From assembly GCA_021234155.1 (NCBI GenBank), contig JAJEKV010000003.1, positions 22,473,569 through 22,537,568 of the forward strand: a stretch of 64,000 nucleotides of DNA, read 5' to 3'. The notes under the pieces were generated by a model. The model did not search any database and was not told the DNA's origin. It worked only from the letters and a program-made list of their open reading frames with translations. Positions within the stretch are counted from its first letter, which is position 1. Every line of letters begins with the position of its first letter. The stretch comes from Isoetes taiwanensis. Lineage: Eukaryota > Streptophyta > Lycopodiopsida > Isoetales > Isoetaceae. A program made the translations under genes and the position numbers. Below, piece after piece: positions 50,501-60,830 of this stretch.

Positions 50501-51785
50501 GGACATTCTTTAGGTGCAACGACCCCTGTGGCAAACTGAGCTTTACACTCCCAACTCCTGCAATGTTCAGTTTTCCCTTGCCTATTCTCACTTTTCTCCC
50601 TGTCTTATTGGGCTGGTAATCCAGAAACAACTCCTTTTGTCGGGTCATGTGGTCGCTTGCACCTGAGTCTAGATACCAGACTCCCTGAATTATGTCACTT
50701 GCAATAAGACATGAGGCTGTGGCACTTGTGCATCTCCACATAATATACATTACTATGGCTTGCAGCACACTAAACAAATATGGAAATATGAACGTGAATT
50801 TGCCAAGTCTGCTAGCTGTAGATTCTGTTGTTGCAAAAAATGCCCTTCCAGCCGAAACAATTGAATCATCATCTGATGATTCTGAATTCTCTTCTTCTGA
50901 GGAGCTGCTTTTGCTTGCTTTATGTGCCCTCGGATCTTCCTTTTTCTTCTTGGATAGTCCCCTTTCTTTCTCCTGGCTGCGTTCTTTTCCTTTGTCTCGT
51001 GAAGCTTTAGGTTCAGACTTCCTCTTTCTCCTATCTGGCTCAGGACAATTCCTTCCTATATGCCCAACTTTGTTGCAATTAAAGCATTTTCTTGAATCCT
51101 CACGATTCCCCATAAATGCCTGGTTTTCCTTGTGTCCAGGTTTCTTGTTGCCTCCCTGATTTCTTTCTTCAAGAATGAGTTGTTGACATGCCCACTCTAA
51201 TTCAACCTTTTCAGCTGAGCCAATAATGTTCTTCACATTATTGTAGGTTGGAGGAAGACCTAGCAGCAATGCTCCTACAATAACATCTTCATCAAGAGTT
51301 TTCTTCATGCCCTGTAACTGCTTGGCTGCTTGGCGTATGATACCCATGTACTCTTCCATGGAGTCACAATCCTTGAGCTTGGTGGTGAACACTACACTAT
51401 ACAGATTTGCTTGGACAGAAAAATGCCCTTTAATGTATGATTTCTTGAGTTGTTCCCATGCTTCTCTTGCAGATGCAGCTTCTGCAACCTGTGGCATAAG
51501 AGTATCATCAAGATACTTGAGGATTCTACTCTTAGCTGTCCAGTCTTTCTGCAACCACTTGGCTAAAGCTTGCCTTTCAGCTTCTGTCTTTACAGAATCT
51601 TCAGCTGCAGCTTCTCCCTTAACCACTTGCGCTGTCGTTGGCACCGTGGTTGTGCCTTTTGCACGCATATGAGGTCTGGGCTCATCTCCTGATACAATCC
51701 CCCATAATCCCTTTTCACAGAGCTTCGTCTGCACCTTGAGAAACCAGTGATAGGAATTGGTGTGGTTTAGTGGCTCAATCCTCAT
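47568..51785 (-). CDS. Copia gag-pol polyprotein, 1405 aa
   Basis: One uninterrupted frame encodes, in order: Gag; a CCHC zinc knuckle (CFNCNKVGHIGRNC, about residues 234-247); aspartic protease (DSGASDHM, about 373-380); integrase with an HHCC zinc region (from about 498), catalytic-core Asp in DLWGP (about 564), Asp in RTDQGREF (about 628) and Glu in NGVVERKNRT (about 663); reverse transcriptase with YVDDLILA (about 1088); and RNase H with DADHAGD (about 1258) and SSCESEYIAL (about 1290). Integrase before reverse transcriptase defines Ty1/copia. I chose the ATG at 51785 because the upstream part of the open frame, back to 51932, runs through the 5' LTR and primer-binding site. A hydrophobic stretch between zinc knuckle and protease (near residue 335) is unusual. 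All catalytic motifs are present, so it may be competent. Confidence 0.97.
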   Translation of the reverse strand: MRIEPLNHTNSYHWFLKVQTKLCEKGLWGIVSGDEPRPHMRAKGTTTVPTTAQVVKGEAAAEDSVKTEAERQALAKWLQKDWTAKSRILKYLDDTLMPQVAEAASAREAWEQLKKSYIKGHFSVQANLYSVVFTTKLKDCDSMEEYMGIIRQAAKQLQGMKKTLDEDVIVGALLLGLPPTYNNVKNIIGSAEKVELEWACQQLILEERNQGGNKKPGHKENQAFMGNREDSRKCFNCNKVGHIGRNCPEPDRRKRKSEPKASRDKGKERSQEKERGLSKKKKEDPRAHKASKSSSSEEENSESSDDDSIVSAGRAFFATTESTASRLGKFTFIFPYLFSVLQAIVMYIMWRCTSATASCLIASDIIQGVWYLDSGASDHMTRQKELFLDYQPNKTGRKVRIGKGKLNIAGVGSVKLSLPQGSLHLKNVLHVPDLEANLLSISKMDDAGFHINFGNGRCIVKDRKEIIATGTRAGNIYQLSWTANSSTALTAVELQKAKTWHERLGHANYPLIKQMKAQELVTGLPKISKPHVICEGCVLGKLKRKPYKKEKTKRATKQLELLHIDLWGPASVKSLGGSKYFMLVIDDFSRKNWVFFLKHKSEAFNTFIKWKREVEKQIEQVVKTIRTDQGREFLNTKFSTFLQDAGIHHQKSVAYEHQQNGVVERKNRTILECARAMIHGRGIDPIFWAEAVHTACYLLNRIPTKANPNVVPEEMWSGHKPDVHELKIFGCRAYAHLSQQERPRGKLSMRAVECMFVGYDDHTKGYRLYVPLTKKIIVRRSVEFDEHTFFFGKKEKSSKLEWYEANADDEAKEDADQKHGVPLEEADANDMEDIPSEPEETDLEDNEELSAVPLRRSTRSRQITDRMQAYIESRSGKTASYIAFHSNAPVDEPVHFREAMASMHHKEWHNAMTEEYQSLLDNDTWDLCHLPANRKAVACKWVYKVKYDEQGNIDRFKARLVAKGYSQVPGIDFHETFAPVARLTSVRLVIALAVAHGLDLQQMDVKTAFLNGKLKEEVYMKQAAGFVQKGQEQLVYKLKRAIYGLRQSSRQWYHTIHQFFTQMGFSRSQADWNIYFKFDGSKMLLIVLYVDDLILASNCKTLMQDTQAALNQRFHMTDLGTLRYFLGIQVCRDPATCSITLHQNKAIQSLLYKCNMDSSKSVTTPATIQCVNSLKGINSEMQAIGYRSIVGSLMHFMVCTRPDISQAVISLSQHLEKPQPQHWQGLKRLLRYLQGTQSLGITFHAGSSLILEGYADADHAGDHTDRKSRSGFCFVLQGGAVSWSSKKQKSTAVSSCESEYIALASATKEAIWLRRILKELNTTQTQATVIFNDNKAALSLAKNPTNFSKAKHIQVQHHFTREKIAEGKIVVEYLRTDKMTADMFTKPLGQKPFCRCIAELGMTTA

Positions 51786-51840
51786 GATTAGAGCACAGCT
51801 TAGCCTGCCTTTCAACTTCCTCGGGCCCCGGATCGTGGCC

Positions 51841-51852
51841 GCTCTGATACCA
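51841..51852 (-). promoter_or_regulatory. Copia primer-binding site (initiator tRNA-Met)
   Basis: Element-strand TGGTATCAGAGC directly follows the 5' LTR. It is complementary to the 3' end of plant initiator tRNA-Met, the standard primer of plant copia elements. Confidence 0.95.
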
Positions 51853-52099
51853 TGAAAATAAGAGAGCTTGATATTGAAAAGCAATAGCAGAAATAACAAG
51901 GCATAAAGAAATAAGGGCCATCCCAGAACCAAGGAAGCGGCAAAGCGGCAACCAAGATATCCTGAGGTGTCCTCTTATCCTGAAGGCATGCCAAATTTGG
52001 CTGCTGAACTTTAGGGCTCTGGAACACTAATAGGCAGATAACATCACAGACTATTTTTGTTACGTCTGTTTGTTATAACCTTTACAGCATGTTCCAACA
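51853..52099 (-). repeat. 5' LTR of the copia element
   Basis: 247 bp, identical by eye to the 3' LTR. It should carry the element promoter; I did not identify a confident TATA box. Confidence 0.97.
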
Positions 52100-52104
52100 T
52101 TAAC

Positions 52105-54280
52105 TATGGTCAGTTATGGAGATGTTCTGCAAGGAGGAGAAGAAACCACAGACGCATCTACGGCAAAACTCAAAAAGCCACTTGTTAAGTCATATGTCCA
52201 TAGCTAGTGCATTTGGGGCTCGTTCAGGTTTTTATAAAAAACTGGATATAAGATAAGTTAATGAAATGCCGTGGACTTGTGTCCGTGATCGAACCTGAAT
52301 AGGCAAAAAATTTGGCACTAAAACAAATAGTTCTTCTTGCTTTTACGCACTGCTATATTGCATGAAAAAGGAGAGGGACAAGCTACAGGTGCCAAGTAAA
52401 AAAGCACAGAAAGGCCCTCCAAAAAAAGAGAACTGGGTACAAAATTACAGGGAACGGAAAGAAGCTGATTTGGTCTGTGTTCATAAAATGGAGATTTTGG
52501 ATGGATCTAAAAGGCCTGATTCAAAACCAAATGATAATATCTAAAAGAGATGGACTACAGGTAACTTATCTCTCCCATTCACAGAATAGCAACAAAAAAA
52601 GAAAAGTCTTCCCATATTTTCAACGCCTCAACAGACAGGCCTCAAGACAATTCACTAAACAGAAATGTGATTTACATATCTGCAGATCGATTCAAGGTCA
52701 TATACTTCGATGTAAATGTGGCATCTCTCAGAGTCCCAATGAATCTGCAATGTGATCTGTGTAAGAAAAGAAATCGACTAGATGAAGGCCAAGAAGATGA
52801 CATTCAAAAATATACAAATCAAGAAGATGAAGGCCAAGAAGATGACATTCAAGAAGATGACAAATCGGGAGCAGAGCCTTTGTGCCTTCAGAAACAACGT
52901 GCTTAGCAAGCTCACCAGGAAAGATAAACCTTACAGCATTTTTTGCAATGGCCGCATGCTTCTCCGCGGCCCTGGGTTCCTTGGCAGCTTCCGCTCTGAA
53001 TCTGCGGCAGATTTGTGCGCCACAGGGAAGCTTGAATCTCGGCGGCAACAAGAAAAAAAATGGTCGCAAAAAAGCTCGGAAAACGGAGAAGGCAACACCA
53101 GATTCGTGCAAAAGAACATTTTTCCAGCGGAAAAAAGGTAGGTCTCTTTTTTGTTTGTCTTTCTTCTCTAACAAAATAAAACATTAACTACAACATTCGA
53201 TTATCCCAATGTTTATAGATCCCATGTGTGGAGCCAAGGTGATGCACTAACGTTTTCTTGGACCTCATTCAACCATGCCCTTTATTTCTATTTAGGTAGC
53301 CAAAATGATGCTCAATGTTTTGTTTTAATGGGTCAACTTCTAGGATTCTTAGACAAGACGAGACAGCACAAATTTTATGGTTCTATAACTATAATTTGTA
53401 GTGTTTGATTCCATCACTATAATGGGGTGTCTCTTATTAAATCCCCCCACCCCCATGAAACTAAAATGAAAGCTAGTCTTATGATGGGCTTCATATAGAC
53501 GGCAAATGATGGGCTACATATAATTCACGGGCTTGAGTCCGTGAATTAAGCTTTGCATACGATCATGCCCACCCCACATAAACAGGGGAACGCCATAGCA
53601 ATTTGTAATTAAGCGACATGCCATCTAAGATTTAGGTAAAGTTCACGGACTTGAGTCCGTGGTCTGGTAGTGGGAATGCCAATTAAGCTTTGAGTTGATT
53701 CATGGGTTTGAGTTTTTCATTTTAGCTAGTTCACCCTTCATGGAATGAAACTCTAGCTTGAGGTTATGTCTAGACCTATGGTTCATATACTTGAGTCTAC
53801 ATAAGTATAGACATAAGTTACCAACCTCATGTGAATTGCTCAAGCAACTTGCTTATCTTGGTTAATGCTTATATATTATATGATTCTCATAGGGATGTGC
53901 TAGTGTTGGAGAGCTGAAGAGTTACTACAAGGCAAACTACTTCTATCGAGGTAACAAAGATCCATTTACAAAGGCATGGATCCTTTCCTTAGATATAATA
54001 TAGCCTTTGGAAAGACCAGGTTTATTAACTATTTAGTTCAAAAGTTCATCCATGTGCCATACGATGATACAAAGATTCTAGGGTATGAGCTAATTCAATC
54101 ACTTACGGACCAACATGTAATCTTTTGACTGGTATAATAAGTATTAATAAGATTATAGCAAAGGTTTAAATGTTATTATTTACATTAATGGTGTTCAGCA
54201 ACACCCACTTTCTAAAGCAAGAATCACTGAAATATCAACTTAAATATAATCCTCATCCTCCTTTTCCTTCATTCCCTTTT
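52105..54280. other. Interior of the CACTA-type element, no transposase found
   Basis: Frames at 52362-52906 and 52782-53141 are Lys/Glu-rich and low-complexity, with a roughly 45-bp repeat ('gatgaaggccaagaagatgacattcaa' and variants, about 52780-52862). 52880-53184 is open on both strands but has no domain. Around 53525-53670 the words 'cacgg(g/a)cttgagtccgtg' form small palindromes. Nothing resembles a TNP2 or TNPA protein. Confidence 0.5.
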
Positions 54281-54930
54281 TATGTGAATCCCCATTTCTC
54301 CTCGTCCCCCCATTCTAAATTGCAATTCCCCCATTAGGCCCTCATTACCCTTACTAATCGTATCCCCCATTCTAAATTGCAATTCCCCATTGTAAATTGC
54401 AATCCTCCATTGCTCCCTCATTACCCCTACTAACCCTGACTACCCCATTTCTCCTCATCCCCCATTCTTCATTTTTTTAGTAGAAATCCCCATATTCTAA
54501 ATTGCAATCCTCCTATTACTCATTCATTACCCCCAGTAGCCCTGACTACCCCATTTCTCTGCATCCCCCATTTTTCATCTCTTACAGAAAATCCCCATGT
54601 TCTAAAATTGCAATCCCCATTACTCCCTTACCCCTACTAACCCTAACTACCCCGTTTCTCCTCATCCCCTATTCTTTATTTTTGTTTTAAGGAATCCCCA
54701 TGTTCTAAATTGCAATCCCCTTATTATTCCATCATTATCCCTAGTACCCCTGACTACCCCATTTCTCCTCATCCTCCATTCTTCATTTTTTTATAGAAAA
54801 TCCCCGTGTTGTAAATTGCAATCCCCCTATTACTCCCTCAACACCCCTAACATAGAACTAAAATCCTCTTCTTCTCAAAAAATTATCCTTTGCTCGTCAA
54901 TCCCCCATTTCCAGAAGGGGGTATTTTAAG
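54280..54930. repeat. Right subterminal repeats of the CACTA element
   Basis: A unit of about 105-120 bp containing 'ccccat(gt)tctaaattgcaat', 'attactccctcattacccc', 'gactaccccatttctcctcat' and 'cccccattcttcattttttt' is repeated about five times up to the right inverted repeat. The C-rich character mirrors the left subterminal region, though the sequences differ. Confidence 0.85.
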
Positions 54931-54960
54931 GAGGATGTGGGCATCATTTTTGATGTGATG

Positions 54961-57590
54961 CCAACAGGACTGACATACCTAGTTTTGATGGGACAGTCAG
55001 GTTGTCATATTGTGGTGGTCACTTGCAATGTAAAAACATGTCTTGTGATCATTTATTGACTAAAGGCAACCACAATGAGTTGCACTGGAGAGGTGCATTG
55101 CAGAGAAGACCTGAGATTGGTGAACTAACTTCATTCCATGGATCTATAAGTTGTGAATACTGTCATCTGCCACCTACTTGTGTGGCACGTTGTTTAGTAT
55201 CCACGTACTATTGTTTGCCTAACAGAATCTCTGAAACAAGACTAGCTGTCCATACTGGTGAGCACACACATCCCATTAAAAAGGCAGAATGCAGAAGTCA
55301 AGTCAAGCGAATGAGGGACCTAGTTAACTCATACACAACCTTACATCTTGGTGGGCCTAGACATAAACAGAATGAATTAGCTATGGATGAAATTGTTCGT
55401 TCAATTATGGGCTCCTCAGATGGAGACAGTGTTGAGAAGATGGATACAGATCAAATAAACGAGTTGTTGACAAGGTTGGAACCATTATGCAATCAGAGAA
55501 GGTATGACATTGATATTACGTAATAAATTACATTAACAAGTTATTTGATAAGGAGAATATTGCTTGTGTAGGTTGAAGAGATGGATTGATGATGCGAGAA
55601 GAAGAAATAGGCAATGTTCAGATGATATTTCTGGTTTATTGGAGTTAAAGAAAAGAAGCAAATATGAATATTTCCATGGATCTAAATTCCCTTACCAGCT
55701 TCATGATCCGCTAAATGAACGCTGTTACATTTTTAAAATGTCTACAACTGGTCCTGGATCAGGGGTTGATTTGGTCAACAGGATGAGACCAACAGGTGAT
55801 CTTAGCAACAGTTGGGTGCATTTTGATCACGTCAAACGAATTCAAGGGTGGACAACCTTAGCTTGTCATGTGTATGATCACAAGTAAGCGGTTTGCGAAA
55901 ATCAAATGAAAAAAGTTCATTGATAAGTTTTTAACAATCTTGTTTTACGTGCAGAATTAAAGCCTTGTTGACAATTGCGATTTGTGACATGAAGACAGAG
56001 GATGCAGAGGTACAGAAAAAGTTTTGGAGGAAGTTTAATAAGGTCATGGTAGCAAAAGGTTATTCAAAAGCTGAGTTTTTTGCGTTCATGGCAGACGAAG
56101 CTCAACCTAATTGGATTGCAGTCAGGGAAGTTTTCTTCAATGGGGAAACTAGACCCGAAAAAGAGCATTCCTATTACTTCCATTTCGAGCAATGCATGAT
56201 CGATATACAGAAAGACACTTGCCAAAGGAATATTGGGACGCCCATAAGGATCTGTGTAGAAAATGGCATCAATCAGCAACTGAGGAGGAAGCAGATAAAA
56301 TATACCACTCCATAATGGATTGGTGGGTGGGCAAGACTACAGATAATCATATTAAAGTTTTGAGTTTTTGGCCATCATGGTGGCATCATAGGATAAGCAG
56401 ATGGGGTAGGTTTATGGTCAACAAACAGAATTGGCAGACAGCAATACATATTCCACAAACAAACTTATCAGAGACAAAGCACAGGAGTTGGTTTTCAGAA
56501 AACAAGAATAATTTTTCCTTGTATGATGCCTCCCTCTTTGATCTCACAGAAGCTGTACTTCAGAGTACCAAGTACAAATCATTTCTAGACTGCAACTATT
56601 TAGGACTGGTCCAGGTGTATCAGATCTTTTTAGTAGACTGCAAAATCGTCAAAGCAGTGGTGCCAAGGCTAAGGAGGTAACCAACATCATAAAGTTGGAA
56701 GCAGAAATGGCAGGCTTTGAAGAGCATGACAGCGGTGCAGGAGGTAACTTGAAGACTGTATACAAGAAGCAACGTTCCATAGACACAGTTGATCTCACAG
56801 CAGAATCAGGAACTCATCGTCCCGACAAACATGCAACTAATGTTAGCAGAGTACGTAAGGATGATCCTGTGGTGAGGACTCTTTTCAATGATTCTTTAGA
56901 AGAGAAGACTGTGCACAGGTCTCTTTGGGCTATTCGAAGAACAGAAGCAAGTAGTAAGGTCAGGTGTCAAGGGAGGAAGTCAGAACATGGAAAAAAATGT
57001 AATAATCCAATTAACGTGGGTATACAACCAACAGTTGCTTCTTGCTTTTATGGGTTAAGAGAATTCCGGGGACAACGAGTGTCATAAATGATGTGGTTCT
57101 GTCCTACTACAGTTGAATGCACATGGTTTCCAGATAAGTCTTTGGTGTGTCCCCCACAAAGACCACCATTGTGGCCTGTGGATAAAGATACTGACTTGAC
57201 GAATGAAGAGATTGAGAAACTCAGAGCAGCGAGGTTTTTGTTGGGTGGTAGATCTCAATCTAGCTTGACTGCAGCCAATGCAGCCTCGAGTATGCAAGCA
57301 CGTAGATCCACCATGGCAGGGTCTGCTAGCTCTGTAAGGAGCAGAACTAAAATGACAAGGAAGGGGAAGGTTGTGAATTATAGGAAGGAAATGAATGGAG
57401 AGACGAAGGTCAGATTTGAGCATCAAAGAGAATGAAGGTGGATTTTGTGCAAGAGAAGACCTACTCAAAAAATAAACATGTGGACTATGTAGTCAAACGT
57501 GAAGATAGCACATACATTGTATCCATTAAGGATGAGCCAGAATGCAGTTGTCCGGATTTCATCCACATGGAAAGGTGTTGATCCAAGATT
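54961..57590 (+). pseudogene. 3' part of a Mutator-like transposase gene
   Basis: Continues the exon cut at 45955. A zinc-binding segment (YCGGHLQCKNMSC... then CEYC, C, H) is followed by HTGEHTHP. Two short introns are supported by phase: 55502-55571 and 55884-55954. The core has HFDHVKRIQGWTTLACHVYDHK (first Asp at 55825), then DMKTED and FMADEAQPNW (second Asp at 56094), a spacing and motif set typical of MULE-type DDE transposases. A later HWWV/DWWVGK-like helical region follows, then at 57543 a SWIM-like CSCPDFIHME..C, the usual C-terminal zinc finger of MULE/FAR1 proteins. Breaks: frameshift near 56190, another near 56600, in-frame TAA at 57085-57087, frameshift near 57430, and the second half of the SWIM finger lost. 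No terminal inverted repeats were found for the parent element. Confidence 0.75.
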
Positions 57591-57790
57591 TGCATCTTGA
57601 TCAACACCCAGATATAAATACTTGTGGTCTGGACCTCCAGAGTTGTTTGATGGCACAACTCAGCCTTTCAAAAGACAACTCAACCGTAAACGAACAATTC
57701 AAGCTCCTTGCACAGCTTGTTTGCAAGGAGATCAGTTTGATGCGGATGAAGGAAAATAATAATAAAATAGATGAAAATGCTCAATAAGTT

Positions 57791-59225
57791 TTGAGCTAGA
57801 TTTAGGCTTTAAAAGGATTGAAGAAACAAACAACCGATCTTTTATATTCCATACAAAAATAATGGGATTATCAAAGCACTGGATCAACAATAATTTTTAT
57901 AGACCAAGGCAACTGAATTTCAAAAAAGGATGGATAATAACAAAGTATTTATTCTCCGACAAAGCTACAATGCAAGACCTCTTGCAGAATGGCCCGTGAG
58001 TTTTTCTTTCTCATCAACCTGCTTTATGCGTTTTCAAGCACCGTAAACGAAACCGAAACCGACCTCATCTTACGCCGTTCAATCTTGCCCCTTGTTTGGA
58101 TATACCTAAATTTGGACATCTCATTCTAGGCTTTCCCCAAATAAATAGCATTTTTTCTTGGCACGGAACATGGCTAAATGCATTTGTCTCTACGCTTTCT
58201 CAAACATCTTCATTTCGCGAGCGTAGTTGCATGGACAAGTTCTTGTAGGTCTTGGGGAGAGAAATGGAGAAAGAAATATGAATAGAACTAGAAAAAATTT
58301 GTGCAATAGTGGAAACCGAATTTGCCAACAATGGGTCCAATTGAAGAAAAATGTGAGGCAACGCACAATTGAAAAAACAGAGGATGTTGGCCACGAAAGT
58401 AGGCCAACAAAAGGATAAGAGGATTCATACCTTGCAAGCACTTGTTGTACGTATACAATCAAGTGCTTAGAATCGATCCAGTATCCGACCCTGCAGTGAT
58501 CCAGCCAATGCTAACTGAAGCTTTGTTAGAGCGTATACTCCCGAAGTAGTTGTCAGTAGTAGATAAGTATATGCATTGTTATTCTTTATTCACTTTGGTT
58601 TACAGTTCGAGAACAGTTGTGACGTAAGTTGGCTGAGTTTATAAGTGTCATGTTATGATGTCTTATTAATGAAAAGTAGTGACCATGTGAATCAATTTAA
58701 CAATTGCAAAGACGTCTGTCATTTTCTCTGCAGCATTTTTTTTACTTAAAACATTCTGGTTGTTTCATGTACAATTCTGGTACAGCAAATAACCAATCAT
58801 AAAATTGCATACTCCCATACAATTCAAATCCATTCATAAAATTTATACAATTGCCTACATTCATCCAATTTTAATCCATTCACACAATTACCTGCACTAG
58901 CTGCCCTTGTCATATACACAAATCCTATAAGCGCCAAAACATGTACAGTAAAAAAATAAGTTAGGTATTAAAATGGAAGTAGAAGCAAAAACTTTTTTAC
59001 ATTCAAAATATTTTCGTGGCCGTTTGGCCTTACATCATAACATCCTTTTGGAAATTTCAATGCCCGGAGGCTTCAACTATTCACAATAAAAAAGCCCGAA
59101 GGCTTGCAGTCATATGGTAAAAAAAAAGCCCGTAGGCATGTACATTCCGGAGGCAAGTTGGTATGAAGCTGGAGGCTAAGCAAGAAAAAAAAAAAAAAAA
59201 AAAACGTGCTCTGCCCTAACAAATT
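57791..59225. other. No supportable gene
   Basis: AT-rich. A basic 63-codon frame at 58227-58418 is open, but no domain or splice chain supports it. At 59040-59165 the phrase 'gcccg.aggc' recurs four times, and an A-run lies at about 59187-59204. Confidence 0.45.
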
Positions 59226-59601
59226 TCATTCATTTGCATCACCATCTGCAACACAAAGAATCAAGAAGTAACTGTTAGTTGATTGTTTAAGAAAACAAAT
59301 AAAACATGCATGTACCATTTATCAGCACCATGAACTCTTCAAAATCAGCGGATTCGTCTTCAATTTCTTCATCTTCTTCCTAGCCTTCAAGAACACCTGT
59401 GACAAACTCCTGCTCCGAAATTTCCTCTGATTCCTCATTTTCTGATTCCTCATCAGAGGAATCAGAGGTATCAGACGAATCGGAAGCATTCCTAGCAAGT
59501 AAAGTGGGCAGCGGAGGGAACAGCGGAGGGAACACCTCTTCCATGCCTAGTAGGCGCCTCTTGGAGGACACCTCCGGCTCCTCACTAGCTGCTCGCTTCA
59601 T
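59226..59601 (-). CDS. Small acidic Ser/Glu-rich protein gene with one intron
   Basis: The ATG at 59601 opens a frame with a basic start (MKRAASEEPEVSSKRRLLG), a Pro-rich LFPPLP segment, then an Asp/Ser/Glu-rich stretch. Exon 1 (59601-59316) has donor ATG/gtacat and exon 2 (59245-59226) follows acceptor TTGCAG. The 70-bp intron keeps phase and the frame ends at TGA. An in-frame TAG at 59380-59382 interrupts exon 1, so either translation stops there (73 aa) or the gene is a pseudogene of an about 101-aa protein. Acidic frame on both sides of the TAG favours a mutated stop. A TATA-like element lies about 100 bp upstream. Function unknown; nuclear location is only a guess from the KR-rich and acidic character. 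Confidence 0.5.
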
Positions 59602-59700
59602 GGCGAAGGAATTGGGCGAAGGAATTGAAATTGGACGGAGGAATTGGGTGAAGGATTAGGCGGACAATGGGCAGAGAATGGGTGCCAAAATAGGGTGGAA

Positions 59701-59708
59701 TAGATATA
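59701..59708 (-). promoter_or_regulatory. Possible TATA box of the small acidic gene
   Basis: Minus-strand TATATCTA lies about 100 bp upstream of the ATG at 59601, a normal distance for a plant core promoter with a short leader. Confidence 0.4.
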
Positions 59709-59955
59709 GGCTGGATTAGACGTGAAAATCGTAGGAATGATTCGAATTCCAGTCCTATCAACCGTCATTAAATGCCATTATGTGCATGTCTCGAAATTTG
59801 AGCCATGCATAATGCCATAAATATCCAATATCTTCCTTTTTTAACCTTATTCCTAAACCTATATGATTTGAGTTTAACCTAAAAATGAACACTGATATAA
59901 TTCGAATTGAACATACAATTTAATACCACAATGCTACGTCACACTATGTCGATAA

Positions 59956-60830
59956 TTGGGATTTAATAAAAAAACACTCCAAACCCTCCTCGAGAAAAAC
60001 CACGTAAGTGCCGACCTCAATTCAGACATTGTGCTTTTACAGGAGCCCCGACTTCAAGATTTTGAGGCAAGATCTATTAGCAATTGGGTAGGTAACAATT
60101 TATCCTCATTTACCTCTGCAGCCAGGGGTACCAAAGGAGGTACCCCTCCTGGGACATCCCCAGTAATGACAAGGATTCTTCAGGCCTGGAAGGAAGTACA
60201 ACACATATTTATCCCTATGAATCCTCCTAGATGAGTTGGAGGATTTAGTATTTTCTGGAACACAAAGATTTGGGAAAGGGGAGGGCTTCCCTTAGCACTC
60301 TCCCATCTTCGCATCTTGATTAAGTGGAAGAATGCAGGTATCATACGGTTACAACACCTGTGGTTAAATGGCAGATGGACTAGTTGGACGAAGCACAAGC
60401 AGAGAATTCCCTCCGCCGAGGAAGGTGACAGGATAATGTTATGGAGATCCTGGAGAATGTCACTTATGTGTCAGGAGTTGTTGGGCCGCAAGAAAGGTGG
60501 CTACTCAATGGATATCAACATTATAGTGTGTCAAAGATATGTTAATCTCTAGGTCAAGACGTTCCTTAAAAGCGGAGATAAGACTAGGAATGAGTAACGT
60601 CGTGGCTAAAGCAGTTTTAGCCAATTCTTGGAAATCCATATGTTCCAAGAAATTTCAATTCTTCAGATGGCTGGCCCTTGAAGGGGGGCTAAGTACAAAT
60701 GGGAGTTTATATAACAAGGGTATAACAGATGTAGACAGATGTTCACATGGATGTTCGATTGGATGCCCAATGGATCATGTTCTTTTGCCCCATGATCATG
60801 GAGTACTGGCATTGGGTTAGCCCCATCATT
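59956..60830 (+). mobile_element. LINE ORF2 fragments
   Basis: 59956-60150 encodes a start resembling an L1-type endonuclease (GFNKKT..., DIVLLQEPRL, then SNWVGNN and AARGTKGG). 60316-60820, in changing frames, resembles the region after the reverse transcriptase (WKNAGIIRLQHLW...), including a zf-RVT-like part (FRWLALEGGLSTNGSL...C..GC...DHVLL). The reverse transcriptase core is missing between them, so this is an internally deleted, dead copy. Its endonuclease part is related to 26590-26735. Confidence 0.65.

Larger units (their letters stand above)
47165..52099 (-). mobile_element. Full-length Ty1/copia retrotransposon, 4935 bp
   Basis: Two 247-bp LTRs (47165-47411 and 51853-52099) that I read as identical bound the element. 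The 5-bp duplication TTAAC (47160-47164 and 52100-52104) flanks it. LTRs start TG and end CA on either strand. A primer-binding site complementary to initiator tRNA-Met abuts the 5' LTR and a polypurine tract abuts the 3' LTR. One intact gag-pol frame fills the interior. Identical LTRs mean recent insertion. It is nested in the CACTA-type element. Confidence 0.98.
45956..54957. mobile_element. CACTA-type element, 9.0 kb, with nested copia
   Basis: The ends are inverted repeats starting CACATCAAAAATGATGCCC, with 34 of the first 35 positions matching. A 3-bp duplication ATG flanks it (45953-45955 and 54958-54960). Subterminal regions at both ends are packed with short C-rich repeats, usual for CACTA elements. 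Without the nested copia and its duplication it is about 4.06 kb. No transposase (TNP2-like) frame is visible, so it is non-autonomous. It inserted into the coding exon of the transposase gene, and removing it restores the frame. Confidence 0.92.

Noticed and set aside
50692-51159. 155-codon plus-strand frame inside the copia element
   Set aside because: It is the antisense shadow of the intact gag-pol frame.
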